64,000 nucleotides of DNA from positions 186,001 through 250,000 of the forward strand of contig NZ_SMLH01000004.1 of the NCBI RefSeq assembly GCF_004349315.1. Direction: 5' to 3'. Below, piece after piece: positions 52,933 through 61,864 of this stretch. Within the stretch, counting starts at the first letter, position 1; each line of letters opens with the position of its first letter. Origin of the DNA: Flavobacterium ranwuense. GTDB taxonomy: Bacteria; Bacteroidota; Bacteroidia; Flavobacteriales; Flavobacteriaceae. The notes beneath the pieces are model-generated. The model was not told where the DNA came from, made no database searches, and saw only the letters and a list, made by a program, of their open reading frames with translations. Made by a program: the position numbers and the translations under genes.

Positions 52933-54165
52933 TTAATTTACTGTTGCAGCTTGAGCAACTGTAAAACCAAATTTTGTTGCAATTTGTATAGATATAGCAT
53001 CTAGTTTTGCTCCCAAGGTATCGATAGCCCACAAACCATTTGTTCCGCTAGTTAGTGAAGCCAACATGGCATCTACTTCTACTTTTGTAAAATAAGGACT
53101 ATTTGTTCCTGGCTTATTTGTATAACGCAATGACATAATAAATCCATAACCTTCAGACAAAGCGTGAAAAGCTTTAGCACCATTATCAGTTGCTAGTTTA
53201 CCTTTTCCTTCTTGTAAATAAAATACTGCTCTAACCGCAGGAATCATTGCTAATTTTGCTTTTATAACATCAATTTGTGCGTCACGAACTTTATAATCAT
53301 TGGCAACAATTGCTGCTCTACCTTTACGGAAAGCCAAATCAATATCAGCTTTAAGGGTTTTAAAATCAGTATCGGCATTAACTTGATTGATATAACTGCT
53401 CCAGAATTTGAAAGTGTTTGGTGTAACAGTCAAATTATCTGCTCCATAAATATAACCATAAGCTTCATCCCAATTATGCTCCATTTCTGTATAACTCTTT
53501 CCTGTTAATAATATTTTGTTCGTATTATCAACTTTATTGGTTCCGCCATCAAGCTTGCTTACACTTAAATAATTATTGACAACTTGATCCATAAAACAAG
53601 CGCCCATCATTCCTTTTAATAAAACTTGTTGAGGCTCTAATCCATTTGCTGCAAATAATCGTTTGCTTGTTCCATCTAAATAAGCACCTGCAACACCCGC
53701 TGAAGCAGTTGCTCCTTGACTGGCAGCATCAGCATTGTCGAATTGGGTTTCAAATAAATCACGAACACTTACTTGTTCAGCTATTGAACCACCACCAAGA
53801 TATAATGAAAAATAATCTTTTGAAGCAGCCGTTTTATCTTTTAATTGTTTTCCTGAAGCGTTTAAGCCTGTACCAGTAAAGCGATTGTTTGTATTTAAAT
53901 ACATTTCAGACAAAACTGCATCATCGGCTACAGTTCCGTTTGAAGCAGCTGTTTTAAAATAATTTCCCATTTCATCAAGCATTAATAAACGACTTGATTG
54001 TCCTGAATAATCTACAGAAGTTACCGCGTTTCTTTCAAATGTGTAAGTTGCAGGAACAGTATAATTAAAAGTTTCTTCAACTGGTGCATTATCATCATTT
54101 GAACAAGAAGCAAGTGCTAATAACAAAATTGGTAATGCGGAAAGAGATAATTTTTTAAAGTTCAT
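52933..54165 (-). CDS. DUF4856 lipoprotein
   Basis: From the ATG at 54165 the product is 410 residues, beginning MNFKKLSLSALPILLLALAS followed by lipobox Cys. An upstream Met at 54204 lies within the promoter, so I reject it. The protein is helical with DUF4856 features (EHNWDEAYGYIYG; SEGYGFIMSLRY near the C-terminus). DUF4856 proteins are paired with imelysins in Bacteroidota and are probably iron-related. It is the first gene of the operon; the promoter at 54202-54232 is close to consensus. Confidence 0.85.
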   Translation of the reverse strand: MNFKKLSLSALPILLLALASCSNDDNAPVEETFNYTVPATYTFERNAVTSVDYSGQSSRLLMLDEMGNYFKTAASNGTVADDAVLSEMYLNTNNRFTGTGLNASGKQLKDKTAASKDYFSLYLGGGSIAEQVSVRDLFETQFDNADAASQGATASAGVAGAYLDGTSKRLFAANGLEPQQVLLKGMMGACFMDQVVNNYLSVSKLDGGTNKVDNTNKILLTGKSYTEMEHNWDEAYGYIYGADNLTVTPNTFKFWSSYINQVNADTDFKTLKADIDLAFRKGRAAIVANDYKVRDAQIDVIKAKLAMIPAVRAVFYLQEGKGKLATDNGAKAFHALSEGYGFIMSLRYTNKPGTNSPYFTKVEVDAMLASLTSGTNGLWAIDTLGAKLDAISIQIATKFGFTVAQAATVN

Positions 54166-54201
54166 TTCGGTTAATTTAGATTGAATTAAAATAATTTTCT
54201 G

Positions 54202-54232
54202 CAAATATAAAACCTAAAATGTAACAAACAAA
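54202..54232 (-). promoter_or_regulatory. Flavobacterial promoter for DUF4856 operon
   Basis: On the minus strand TTTG (54232-54229) is followed after 19 bases by TATATTTG (54209-54202), an exact match to the Bacteroidota TTTG-N19-TAnnTTTG promoter form. The -7 box is 37 bases upstream of the DUF4856 ATG at 54165. Confidence 0.75.
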
Positions 54233-54324
54233 TTTTTTATTTAAATTTATTCTAAATAAAATGTAACGACTTAACAAAACTTTATATTTTTGTTTAAATT
54301 TAATTATTCTAAAGAAATATAAAT

Positions 54325-54640
54325 ATGGAAAAGTATTTTTAAAAGTGTCACTACTTTTAAAGCAGGGGTTTTAATAATTTTTTGTAATAATGATGATACC
54401 AATAATTCTACTGTAACAAAAAAACAACTTGTAGGAAATTATGCAAATATTGCTTTCGCAAATTATAAAAAAGCTTATGACGATGCAGTATTTCTAGAAA
54501 CCGCAATATATACTTTTACTGCAACTCCAACAGAAGCAAATTTTACAATAGCCAAAACAGCTTGGAAAGCATTTAGAGAAAGTTATGGTACTACCGAAGC
54601 ATTTCGTTTTGCCGATGGACCAATTATTGTCCTGAGATAG
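54325..54640 (+). pseudogene. Truncated, frameshifted imelysin gene
   Basis: An ATG at 54325 opens a short frame that stops after five codons. After a single-frame shift the sequence reads as a lipoprotein-like start, then KKQLVGNYANIAFANYKKAY, then KTAWKAFRESYGTTEAFRFA and GPI, the N-terminal part of an iron-regulated (ICMP/IrpA-like) imelysin. The frame stops at 54638-54640, right after GPI, and nothing downstream continues it. So the gene is both frameshifted near its start and truncated. It is divergent from the intact DUF4856-imelysin operon. Confidence 0.75.
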
Positions 54641-55328
54641 TCACATTAAAAATAAACATAAGATTTTTCTTATTATTCTATTATTCTAGCCTGTAAGGTG
54701 TTCAACTGTGAAAAAGAGTTCGACAGTCGAACTCTCACGCCTCCTTCAACTACAACTTTTTACCTTAAAAAACTTAGAATTATTAAAAAACGTTAAGAAC
54801 ACTTAGTTAAAGATTTTAACCTTAAAAAATGATCATCAAAAAATAGTTACTTAAAATATTAAAAATCAAAACATTAGGCTGTGATTTTAAGCTATCAAAA
54901 AAAGTTAAAATCGGTATAAGGTGTTCGGCTGTAGTCCCGGCGACTTCCAAAATCATTAGAATGTTGACCCTATTTGAACCAGTATTTCCAGTAAATACAG
55001 ATGTTGAGAAAATTAAGCAATATTCATTCAATTATTTGAACCATAAAAAAACCTCAAAAATCAAATGACTTTGGAGGTTTGTAATTTTTTGTGGTCGATA
55101 GGGAGTTCGAACCATTACTCCAATAAAATTAAAGCATTTTAAAAGTTATTTTTTTTAAAATAACAAAGATTAAAGTAGTTTAGTCTTTATCTATTTGCTT
55201 CCCTAATAATACTCTTGATGAGAATATAAATCAAAACAAAATAGTAGTGATGAAATTTTTTTAACAAGTCTTTAGCGAGAATTAAGTTTATTTCTCTAAC
55301 TTTGTTTAACATTAGATTTTCGATACAA
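54641..55328. other. Gene-free region with remnants
   Basis: About 690 bp of AT-rich DNA with no gene. It has a hairpin GAGTTCGA-CAG-TCGAACTC (54716-54734), a 16-bp near-repeat TAAGGTGTTC..CTGT at 54694 and 54917, and a minus-strand terminator (55049-55080). Beside the terminator, at 55088-55120, is a tRNA-like tail on the minus strand that does not obey tRNA rules well. It separates the two metal gene sets. Confidence 0.5.
55049..55080 (-). terminator. Intrinsic terminator on minus strand
   Basis: AAACCTC (55049-55055) pairs with GAGGTTT (55074-55080), extended by internal pairs; on the minus strand the stem is followed by a T-run (A-run at 55044-55050 on the plus strand). No minus-strand gene precedes it, only the tRNA-like tail at 55088-55120. 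Confidence 0.6.
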
Positions 55329-55697
55329 ATGAAAAAGTTTCACATTTTATTAATCGTTGTACTTGGCTTCTTCTTGATGCCAACGGTAACTTTTGCGTGT
55401 GAAAATAATTCAGAAAAACAATCTTGCAAAAAAGAAATCTCTTCTAAAACAGATAAAAGAGATTGTTGCGAAGGTGATAATCATTCGAAGAATAAAAATC
55501 ATAAAGGTTGTGGAGGAAAATGCAGCCATTCTAAATGTGGTTGTGCTTCTTCTTGCAACACATCTGTTTCTATTAATGAATTGAACTTTAATAGAAATAT
55601 TTTTAATTACTTTTCAGAAAAACAAAATTTTTACAATTACGAGACCCCCATTTCTTCTGGTTTCAATTCTTTATGGCTTATACCAAAAATAGGCTAA
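55329..55697 (+). CDS. Exported Cys/His-rich protein
   Basis: A 122-residue product from the ATG at 55329; an upstream ATG at 55302 would add nine residues before a good signal peptide. The signal peptide (MKKFHILLIVVLGFFLMPTV) is followed by a Cys/His/Lys-rich part (CKKE, DCCEGD, GCGGKCSHSKCGCASSC, about residues 30-75). It is probably a periplasmic metal-binding protein and resembles the DUF6660-like protein of the first cluster in layout. It begins the second metal operon. Confidence 0.65.
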   Translation: MKKFHILLIVVLGFFLMPTVTFACENNSEKQSCKKEISSKTDKRDCCEGDNHSKNKNHKGCGGKCSHSKCGCASSCNTSVSINELNFNRNIFNYFSEKQNFYNYETPISSGFNSLWLIPKIG

Positions 55698-55850
55698 ATT
55701 TTAAATTTGATAGCCATAATTGTGTCAAATAAAAAGCAATTATTGCTTTAAAATCATTTTTTTCTCAGTTAATTTCATTTTCAAAAGGACGGCTTTGTTG
55801 TGCTGTCATTTTGTTCTTGTTTAACTAATTCATTTTAAAATTATTTTACA

Positions 55851-56744
55851 ATGAAATCACTAAAAAAAATAGTGATGGCAATAACTCTATTGCTATCAGT
55901 CGTAGTCGCTAACGCGCAAATTAAAAACGCTAAAACCGAAACCGTAAAAATATTCGGCAACTGTGGCATGTGTGAAACTACTATAGAAAAAGCAGGAAAT
56001 CTCAAAAAAGTTGCCAAAGTAGATTGGAATGCAACTACTGGAATGGCTACTATCACTTATGATACCAAACAAACCAACCAAGATGAAATTCTAAAACGTA
56101 TTGCTTTAGCTGGATATGATAGCGAAAAATTCCTTGCTCCAGATGATGTATATAACAATCTTCATGGCTGTTGTCAATATGATCGTGAAGCAAAAGTTGC
56201 AGTAAAAACCGAAATTAAATCAGACCCAAGTGATAGCGAAAAGGCGAAGCAAATGGCAACTATGGAAAATCATAGCGTTCACGCCAATCAATCAGAAACT
56301 CAAAAAATAGAACAAGTAACTCAAAATCAATTAAAACCAGTTTTCGATAATTACTTTTTATTGAAAGATGCTTTAGTAAAAACGGATGGCAAAACAGCTT
56401 CAATGCAATCTAAAAAATTGCTTTCTGCAATGAATGAAATAAAAATGGAAACATTGAAAATGGATGTACATATGATTTGGATGAAAGTTTTTAAAGATTT
56501 AACTGCTGATGCAAAAAATATTTCTGAAACACAGGATATCAAAAAGCAAAGAGAACTTTTTAAATCATTATCTAAAAATACGTATGAGCTGATAAAAGTT
56601 TCAAAATTTACTGAACCGGTTTATTATCAATATTGCCCGATGCAAGATGCCAATTGGTTAAGTAAAGAAAATACAGTTAAAAATCCTTACTACGGTTCAC
56701 AAATGTTGAGTTGTGGTAAAACAGTAGAAACAATAAAACAATAA
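55851..56744 (+). CDS. HMA plus DUF3347 periplasmic protein
   Basis: A 297-residue exported protein (signal to about residue 22, VVVANAQ). An HMA domain with GNCGMCETTIEKAG near residues 36-49 comes first, then a Cys-ending linker (HGCCQYD), then a DUF3347 domain (about 150-297) with YYQYCPMQDANWL and NPYYGSQMLSCG. DUF3347 occurs in CusB-like adaptors and copper operons and probably binds copper. It should be a periplasmic copper carrier or buffer. Confidence 0.8.
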   Translation: MKSLKKIVMAITLLLSVVVANAQIKNAKTETVKIFGNCGMCETTIEKAGNLKKVAKVDWNATTGMATITYDTKQTNQDEILKRIALAGYDSEKFLAPDDVYNNLHGCCQYDREAKVAVKTEIKSDPSDSEKAKQMATMENHSVHANQSETQKIEQVTQNQLKPVFDNYFLLKDALVKTDGKTASMQSKKLLSAMNEIKMETLKMDVHMIWMKVFKDLTADAKNISETQDIKKQRELFKSLSKNTYELIKVSKFTEPVYYQYCPMQDANWLSKENTVKNPYYGSQMLSCGKTVETIKQ

Positions 56745-56761
56745 AATTAAAACTTTAAAAA

Positions 56762-57385
56762 ATGAAAACATTAATTATCGTACTAAGCGTATTCTTAGCA
56801 GTAAATACATTGGCATCAGCTCAAGAAGCTACAAAATCTTCGCAAAAGGAAGCTCAAAAAACAACTTACACCTGTCCGATGCATCCAGAAGAAGTGAGTT
56901 TAATAGAAGGAAAATGTCCAAAATGTGGAATGGAATTGACAAAAATCACCGAAAAAATTGATACCCACGCTACAAAAGGAAGTCAACCTAAGAGTAAAAC
57001 TGTAACGAAATATGTCTGTCCAATGGACGGCTTAACTTCTGATAAACCTGGAAAATGTTCTAAATGTGCAATGAAGATGGTAAAAACCACCGAAAAAATA
57101 GATACCCACGCTCTAAAAGGAAGTCAACCTATGAGTAAAATTGTGACAAAATATGTTTGCCCTACGGATGGTTCTACTTCTGTAACTGAAGGAATATGTT
57201 CTAAATGTGGAACGGGAATGGTAAAAATCACCGAAACAATAGATACCCACGCTACAAAAGGTAGTCAACCTAAAAGTAAAATTGTGACAAAATATGTTTG
57301 CCCAATGGACGGCTCAACTTCTGATAAACCAGGAAAATGTCCAAAATGTGGAATGGAAATGACTGAAAAAAAGTCTAAAAAGTAA
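56762..57385 (+). CDS. Tandem-repeat metal-binding protein
   Basis: A 207-residue exported protein (signal MKTLIIVLSVFLAVNTLASA). It carries four CPM-type heavy-metal-binding (YHS-like) units: CPMHPEE...CPKCGMEL, then CPMDG...CSKCAMKM, CPTDG...CSKCGTGM and CPMDG...CPKCGMEM. The last three are 47-residue repeats with the linker IDTHA-KGSQP. Each unit has C-P-x and C-x2-C-x-M residues fit for Cu or Zn. One unit has lost the Met at CPTDG. It may act as a periplasmic metal sponge. Confidence 0.8.
   Translation: MKTLIIVLSVFLAVNTLASAQEATKSSQKEAQKTTYTCPMHPEEVSLIEGKCPKCGMELTKITEKIDTHATKGSQPKSKTVTKYVCPMDGLTSDKPGKCSKCAMKMVKTTEKIDTHALKGSQPMSKIVTKYVCPTDGSTSVTEGICSKCGTGMVKITETIDTHATKGSQPKSKIVTKYVCPMDGSTSDKPGKCPKCGMEMTEKKSKK
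56942..57364 (+). repeat. Three tandem 141-bp units
   Basis: The coding sequence holds three consecutive units of 141 bp (GATACCCACGCT at 56960, 57101 and 57242 marks the period). They encode 47-residue repeats in frame, so copy number can change without frameshift. Confidence 0.85.
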
Positions 57386-57419
57386 GAAGCTAATAATATC
57401 AATTTAAAAAAATAATAAA

Positions 57420-58154
57420 ATGAAAAATCTAATCCTTTCAGCCATAGCAATGGCATTTGTACTAGTTTCTTGTAACCAAAAAAATAAAGAAGCTGTAACA
57501 ACTGATTCAGAAAAAACAGAAAGTACTTCACAATTGTATGCGTGTTCTATGCACCCCGAAATAACAGGAAAAAAAGGAGAAAAATGTTCAAAATGTGGTA
57601 TGGAATTAACTGTACCCGTTGTACAAAATGAAGCAGCTCATGATCATACTGATGGTAGTCATAGTCACGATGATGCAGCGACAGTCGAAGTTAATACTGA
57701 AGCTACATCGGTTACCCAAACAACATTTTCTACAAATGAAATAATTTCTGATTATTTAAAATTAAAAAACGCACTCACAAAAGACGATACAAAAGGAGCA
57801 GCCAATGCGGGCAAAGCATTATATGCAACTTTAAATAAAGTCAATACCAATACAATAGATCCAAAATTAAAAACAGAATATATTGATATTGCTGATGATG
57901 CTAAAGAACACGCAGAACACATTGGCGATAATGTTGGAAAAATTGACCACCAAAGAGAACATTTTGCGATGTTGAGTAAAGATGTGAATGATTTGATAAA
58001 AATATTTGGAGCAAAACAAAAACTATATCAAGACTTTTGTCCTATGTATAATGAAGGAAAAGGGGCTATTTGGATAAGTGAAAGCAAAGAAATAAAAAAT
58101 CCTTACTACGGTTCGAAAATGCTTACTTGTGGTTCTATGAAAAAACAATTATAA
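57420..58154 (+). CDS. DUF3347 lipoprotein with heavy-metal-binding domain
   Basis: A 244-residue lipoprotein (lipobox FVLVSC, Cys near 18). A CPM-type metal-binding domain YACSMHPEI...CSKCGMEL (about residues 39-65) is followed by a His-rich linker (AHDHTDGSHSHDD) and a DUF3347 domain (about 105-240) ending NPYYGSKMLTCGSM. It is a second DUF3347 protein in the operon, and probably holds copper for the pump. The gap to the next gene is 1 bp. Confidence 0.8.
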   Translation: MKNLILSAIAMAFVLVSCNQKNKEAVTTDSEKTESTSQLYACSMHPEITGKKGEKCSKCGMELTVPVVQNEAAHDHTDGSHSHDDAATVEVNTEATSVTQTTFSTNEIISDYLKLKNALTKDDTKGAANAGKALYATLNKVNTNTIDPKLKTEYIDIADDAKEHAEHIGDNVGKIDHQREHFAMLSKDVNDLIKIFGAKQKLYQDFCPMYNEGKGAIWISESKEIKNPYYGSKMLTCGSMKKQL

Positions 58155-58155
58155 A

Positions 58156-58626
58156 ATGAAAAAAATCATCAAGAAAATACTCATAATTGGGTTTGTTATT
58201 TTTTTGCTGATGCAGTTATATCAACCTGCTCGTAATGAAAGTTATGAGCAGGAATTAACTGCAAATTTCACAAAAATGTACGATGTTCCTAAAAATGTTG
58301 AAACTATTTTACGGACATCTTGCTACGATTGTCACAGTAATAACACTAATTATCCTTGGTATTCATACATACAACCAGGACGGATTTTCATGGAAAATCA
58401 CATCAAAAAGGGAAAGAAGGACTTAAACTTTAGTGAGTTTGGCGACTATTCTAAACGAAAACAAGGAAGCAAATTAGAAGCTATTATCAAACAAATAAAA
58501 TCTGATGAAATGCCCTTAGCGTCCTACACGTTACTTCATAAAAATGCAATAGTAACACCTGCTCAAAAAGAGGAAGTAATCAATTGGATAAATAAAACAA
58601 AAGATAGTCTTTCATTAGAAAACTAA
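58156..58626 (+). CDS. Heme-binding domain protein
   Basis: A 156-residue protein with an N-terminal membrane anchor (about residues 7-22) and a single heme c site CYDCHS near residues 56-61, followed by NYPWYSYIQPGRIFMENHIKKG, the pattern of the Haem_bd family. It would be a membrane-anchored periplasmic cytochrome-like protein. Such genes are common in Bacteroidota copper clusters, perhaps for redox control of Cu(I)/Cu(II). It lies 1 bp after the DUF3347 gene and 5 bp before the pump gene. Confidence 0.8.
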   Translation: MKKIIKKILIIGFVIFLLMQLYQPARNESYEQELTANFTKMYDVPKNVETILRTSCYDCHSNNTNYPWYSYIQPGRIFMENHIKKGKKDLNFSEFGDYSKRKQGSKLEAIIKQIKSDEMPLASYTLLHKNAIVTPAQKEEVINWINKTKDSLSLEN

Positions 58627-58631
58627 ATATT

Positions 58632-59930
58632 ATGGTAGAAAAATTAATATCATTTTCACTAAAAAATAGATTTGTTGTTCTTCTCGTCTCAGCTTGCTTA
58701 TTAGCTTGGGGTATTTATAGCGTGCAACAAAACCCGATAGATGCCATTCCGGATTTGTCCGAGAATCAAGTTATTGTATTTACAGAATGGATGGGAAGAA
58801 GTCCACAGGTTATAGAAGCTCAAATAACATACCCTTTGGTTTCAAACCTGCAAGGAATACCAAAAGTTAAAAATATTCGCGGTGCATCTATGTTTGGGAT
58901 GAGTTTCGTATATATCATCTTTGAAGATAATGTAGATGTGTATTGGGCAAGAACTCGAGTGTTGGAACGGTTGAATTATGCCCAACGATTATTGCCTCAA
59001 AATGTAGTGCCCACATTAGGACCAGATGGAACTGGAGTTGGCCATGTTTTTTGGTATCATTTAGAGGCTAACGGTATGGACTTGGGAGAACAAAGAGCTT
59101 TACAAGATTGGTACGTGAAATTTGCATTACAAACTGTTCCCGGCGTGGCTGAAGTAGCATCATTTGGTGGTTTTGAAAAACAGTACCAATTAGTGTTAGA
59201 TCCCTTGAAAATGCAGTACTATAATGTGAGTATGATGGAAGTGATGAATGCAGTCAAAGCAAATAACAATGATGTTGGTGGTCGAAAATTTGAAATGAGT
59301 AATATGTCTTACATAGTAAGAGGTTTAGGGTACATAAAAAACATAAAAGATGTAGAAGACATTGCTATTAAAAATTATAATTCCGTTCCAGTAAAGGTAA
59401 AAGACATTGGTTCGATACAAATGGGTGGAGATTTACGCTTGGGAATTTTTGACGAAAACGGAACAGGTGAAGTTGTAGGAGGAATTGTAGTTATGCGTTA
59501 TGGTGAAAATGCAGATAAAGTTATAAAAGCTGTAAAAGAAAAAATGAAAGAAGTTGAAAAAGGATTGCCTGAAGGCGTTACTTTTAAAACGTCTTATGAC
59601 AGAAGTGAATTGATAGAAAAAGCAATCGCATCGGTTAAAGGAACTTTAATAGAAGAAATGATTGTTGTTTCAATTGTTATACTACTTTTTCTTTTTCATT
59701 GGAGAAGTGCTTTAATTATCTTAATACAATTACCTATATCTGTGGCTATTGGCTTTATTTTGCTTGAAGCATTTGGTATATCATCTAATATCATGTCATT
59801 AACGGGGATTGCATTAGCTATAGGTGTTGTCGTCGATGACGGAATTGTAATGGTGGAAAATGCGTATAGGACAATTTCGGAGAAACAGGAAGAGATGGAG
59901 AGTAATCAAAATAATTCGGAAATAAAATGA
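58632..59930 (+). CDS. CusA-like RND pump, N-terminal half (split gene)
   Basis: A 432-residue protein matching the first 430 residues of CusA-type RND pumps: opening MVEKLISFSLKNRFVVLLVS, first periplasmic domains (VYWARTRVLERLNYAQ; GVGHVFWYHLEANG), then membrane segments to GVVVDDGIVMVENAYRTISE near 400-419. It ends in the cytoplasmic loop after the fourth membrane segment with a charged tail. The rest of the pump is encoded by the next gene in another frame, with an ATGA overlap (59927-59930). Either two chains assemble or a frameshift has split the gene. Confidence 0.85.
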   Translation: MVEKLISFSLKNRFVVLLVSACLLAWGIYSVQQNPIDAIPDLSENQVIVFTEWMGRSPQVIEAQITYPLVSNLQGIPKVKNIRGASMFGMSFVYIIFEDNVDVYWARTRVLERLNYAQRLLPQNVVPTLGPDGTGVGHVFWYHLEANGMDLGEQRALQDWYVKFALQTVPGVAEVASFGGFEKQYQLVLDPLKMQYYNVSMMEVMNAVKANNNDVGGRKFEMSNMSYIVRGLGYIKNIKDVEDIAIKNYNSVPVKVKDIGSIQMGGDLRLGIFDENGTGEVVGGIVVMRYGENADKVIKAVKEKMKEVEKGLPEGVTFKTSYDRSELIEKAIASVKGTLIEEMIVVSIVILLFLFHWRSALIILIQLPISVAIGFILLEAFGISSNIMSLTGIALAIGVVVDDGIVMVENAYRTISEKQEEMESNQNNSEIK

Positions 59931-61864
59931 ATGATAAAATAAAAAATATATTCAAAAAAGAACATGACCCCTTATCTTCTGAAGAAAAGTTACAACTTAT
60001 AGAAAAATCTTCAAAATTAGTTGGTCCAGGTGTCTTTTATTCAACACTCATTGTGATAGCTTCCTTTTTACCTGTATTTCTTCTCACGGGTATGGAAGGT
60101 AAATTATTCAGCCCATTGGCTTGGACAAAATCGTTTATACTTATAGTAGATGCTTTTTTAGCCATTACCCTTACTCCAGTTCTAATTAGTTTGCTGCTTA
60201 AAGGCAAACTTCGTCCAGAAAACAAAAATCCAATTAATAAAAAACTGGAAAGCATATATACTCCTATTTTAATTTTTTGTTTAAAATGGAGGAAAACAGT
60301 ATTAGGTATTAATATAATTGCGCTCCTAATTGGCGTTTTAATGTTTACCCGTTTAGGGACAGAATTTATGCCACCTTTAGATGAAGGTTCCGTGCTTTTT
60401 ATGCCTGTAACATTGCCAGACGTATCCAATTCTGAGGTAAAAAGAATTTTACAAGTGCAAGATAAATTGATAAAATCAATACCCGAAGTAGCACACGTAT
60501 TGGGAAAAGCCGGACGCGCTAATACAGCAACCGATAATAGTCCAATAAGCATGATTGAAACTATTGTTTTACTAAAACCCCAACACGAATGGAGAGAAGA
60601 CAAAACGAAAGCCGATATTATTAATGAAATAAATAATAAACTTCAAATTCCAGGAGTTACGAATGGTTTTACACAACCCATCATTAATAGGATTAATATG
60701 CTTGCTACTGGTATTAGAACCGATGTAGGAATTAAGATTTACGGAGCAAGTTTAGACACTATCAATGTTTTATCTCAAAAAATAAAAAAAGCCCTTGAAG
60801 GTACTTCTGGCGTAAAAGATTTATATGCGGAACCGATTACTGGAGGAAAGTACATCGATATCGAGGCAAAAAGAGAGGCCATTGGCAGATACGGACTTAC
60901 AATAGATGATATAAACAATGTGGTGGAAGCGTCTATTGGTGGAATGAAACTTACTACAACCATTGAGGGAAGACAACGATTTTCTGTAAATGCAAGATAT
61001 GCACAGGAATACAGAAATAGTATTGAGGCGTTAAAAAAACTCCAAGTGCAAACAATGGAGTTTGGTCCTATTCCATTAGAAGCCGTTGCCGATGTAAAAA
61101 TAAGCGATGGTCCTCCAATGATAAATAGCGAAAATGCAATGCTTCGAGGCAGTGTCCTGTTTAATGTGCGAGAGCGTGATCTAGGAAGTACGGTAAAAGA
61201 AGCGCAAAAAAAATTGAATGCAATGATCACTAAAATGCCCAAAGGCTATTATGTGGAGTGGAGCGGACAGTGGGAAAACCAAATCAGAGCCAATAAAACA
61301 TTAAGCATGATTTTACCTATAGTTGTTATCATTATTTTCCTTATTCTGTACTTCACCTATCATTCTATGAAAGAAGCACTGATTACAATGATAACCGTAC
61401 CGTTTGCTTTGATTGGAGGGATTTTTATGGTCTATTTTTATGGAATAAATTTATCTGTAGCCGTCGCAGTTGGTTTTATAGCACTATTTGGAATGGCAAT
61501 CGAAACCGCTATGTTAATGACTATTTATTTGAATGAAGCAATGAATAAAATGGTAGAAAAACACGGGAACAGTGCAGCAACAATTACAGAAGCAATTTTG
61601 AAACAGTACATTATTGACGGTTCTGCCAAAAGGTTGAGACCAAAATTGATGACCGTTTCCGTTTCGTTATTTGGATTAATCCCTATTCTTTGGGCAACAG
61701 GAACCGGTGCCGATGTGATGCTGCCAATTACGGTTCCACTCATTGGGGGTACAATTACCTCAACAATTTATGTATTATTAGTAACCCCTATAGTTTTTGA
61801 GATGGTGAAACTTCGAGAATTAAAAACAAAAGGCAAAATAGAACTTATAGATGTTAAAGAATAA
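59927..61864 (+). CDS. CusA-like RND pump, C-terminal half (split gene)
   Basis: A 645-residue protein that continues CusA from the loop (EEKLQLIEKSSKLVGPGVFY), with FLPVFLLTGMEGKLFSPLAW, the second periplasmic half (LGTEFMPPLDEGSVLFMPVT; GIRTDVGIKIYG) and the last six membrane segments. Together with the upstream product the pump would be about 1077 residues, near normal. The start ATG overlaps the previous stop, which could couple the two. It exports Cu(I)/Ag(I) with the TolC and CusB-like products downstream; its end overlaps the TolC gene by 14 bases. Confidence 0.85.
   Translation: MNDKIKNIFKKEHDPLSSEEKLQLIEKSSKLVGPGVFYSTLIVIASFLPVFLLTGMEGKLFSPLAWTKSFILIVDAFLAITLTPVLISLLLKGKLRPENKNPINKKLESIYTPILIFCLKWRKTVLGINIIALLIGVLMFTRLGTEFMPPLDEGSVLFMPVTLPDVSNSEVKRILQVQDKLIKSIPEVAHVLGKAGRANTATDNSPISMIETIVLLKPQHEWREDKTKADIINEINNKLQIPGVTNGFTQPIINRINMLATGIRTDVGIKIYGASLDTINVLSQKIKKALEGTSGVKDLYAEPITGGKYIDIEAKREAIGRYGLTIDDINNVVEASIGGMKLTTTIEGRQRFSVNARYAQEYRNSIEALKKLQVQTMEFGPIPLEAVADVKISDGPPMINSENAMLRGSVLFNVRERDLGSTVKEAQKKLNAMITKMPKGYYVEWSGQWENQIRANKTLSMILPIVVIIIFLILYFTYHSMKEALITMITVPFALIGGIFMVYFYGINLSVAVAVGFIALFGMAIETAMLMTIYLNEAMNKMVEKHGNSAATITEAILKQYIIDGSAKRLRPKLMTVSVSLFGLIPILWATGTGADVMLPITVPLIGGTITSTIYVLLVTPIVFEMVKLRELKTKGKIELIDVKE

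Noticed and set aside
55088..55120. Complete tRNA gene on the minus strand
   Set aside because: Only a T-arm-like and acceptor-like tail is present; the 5' half and anticodon arm are missing and the T-stem does not pair.
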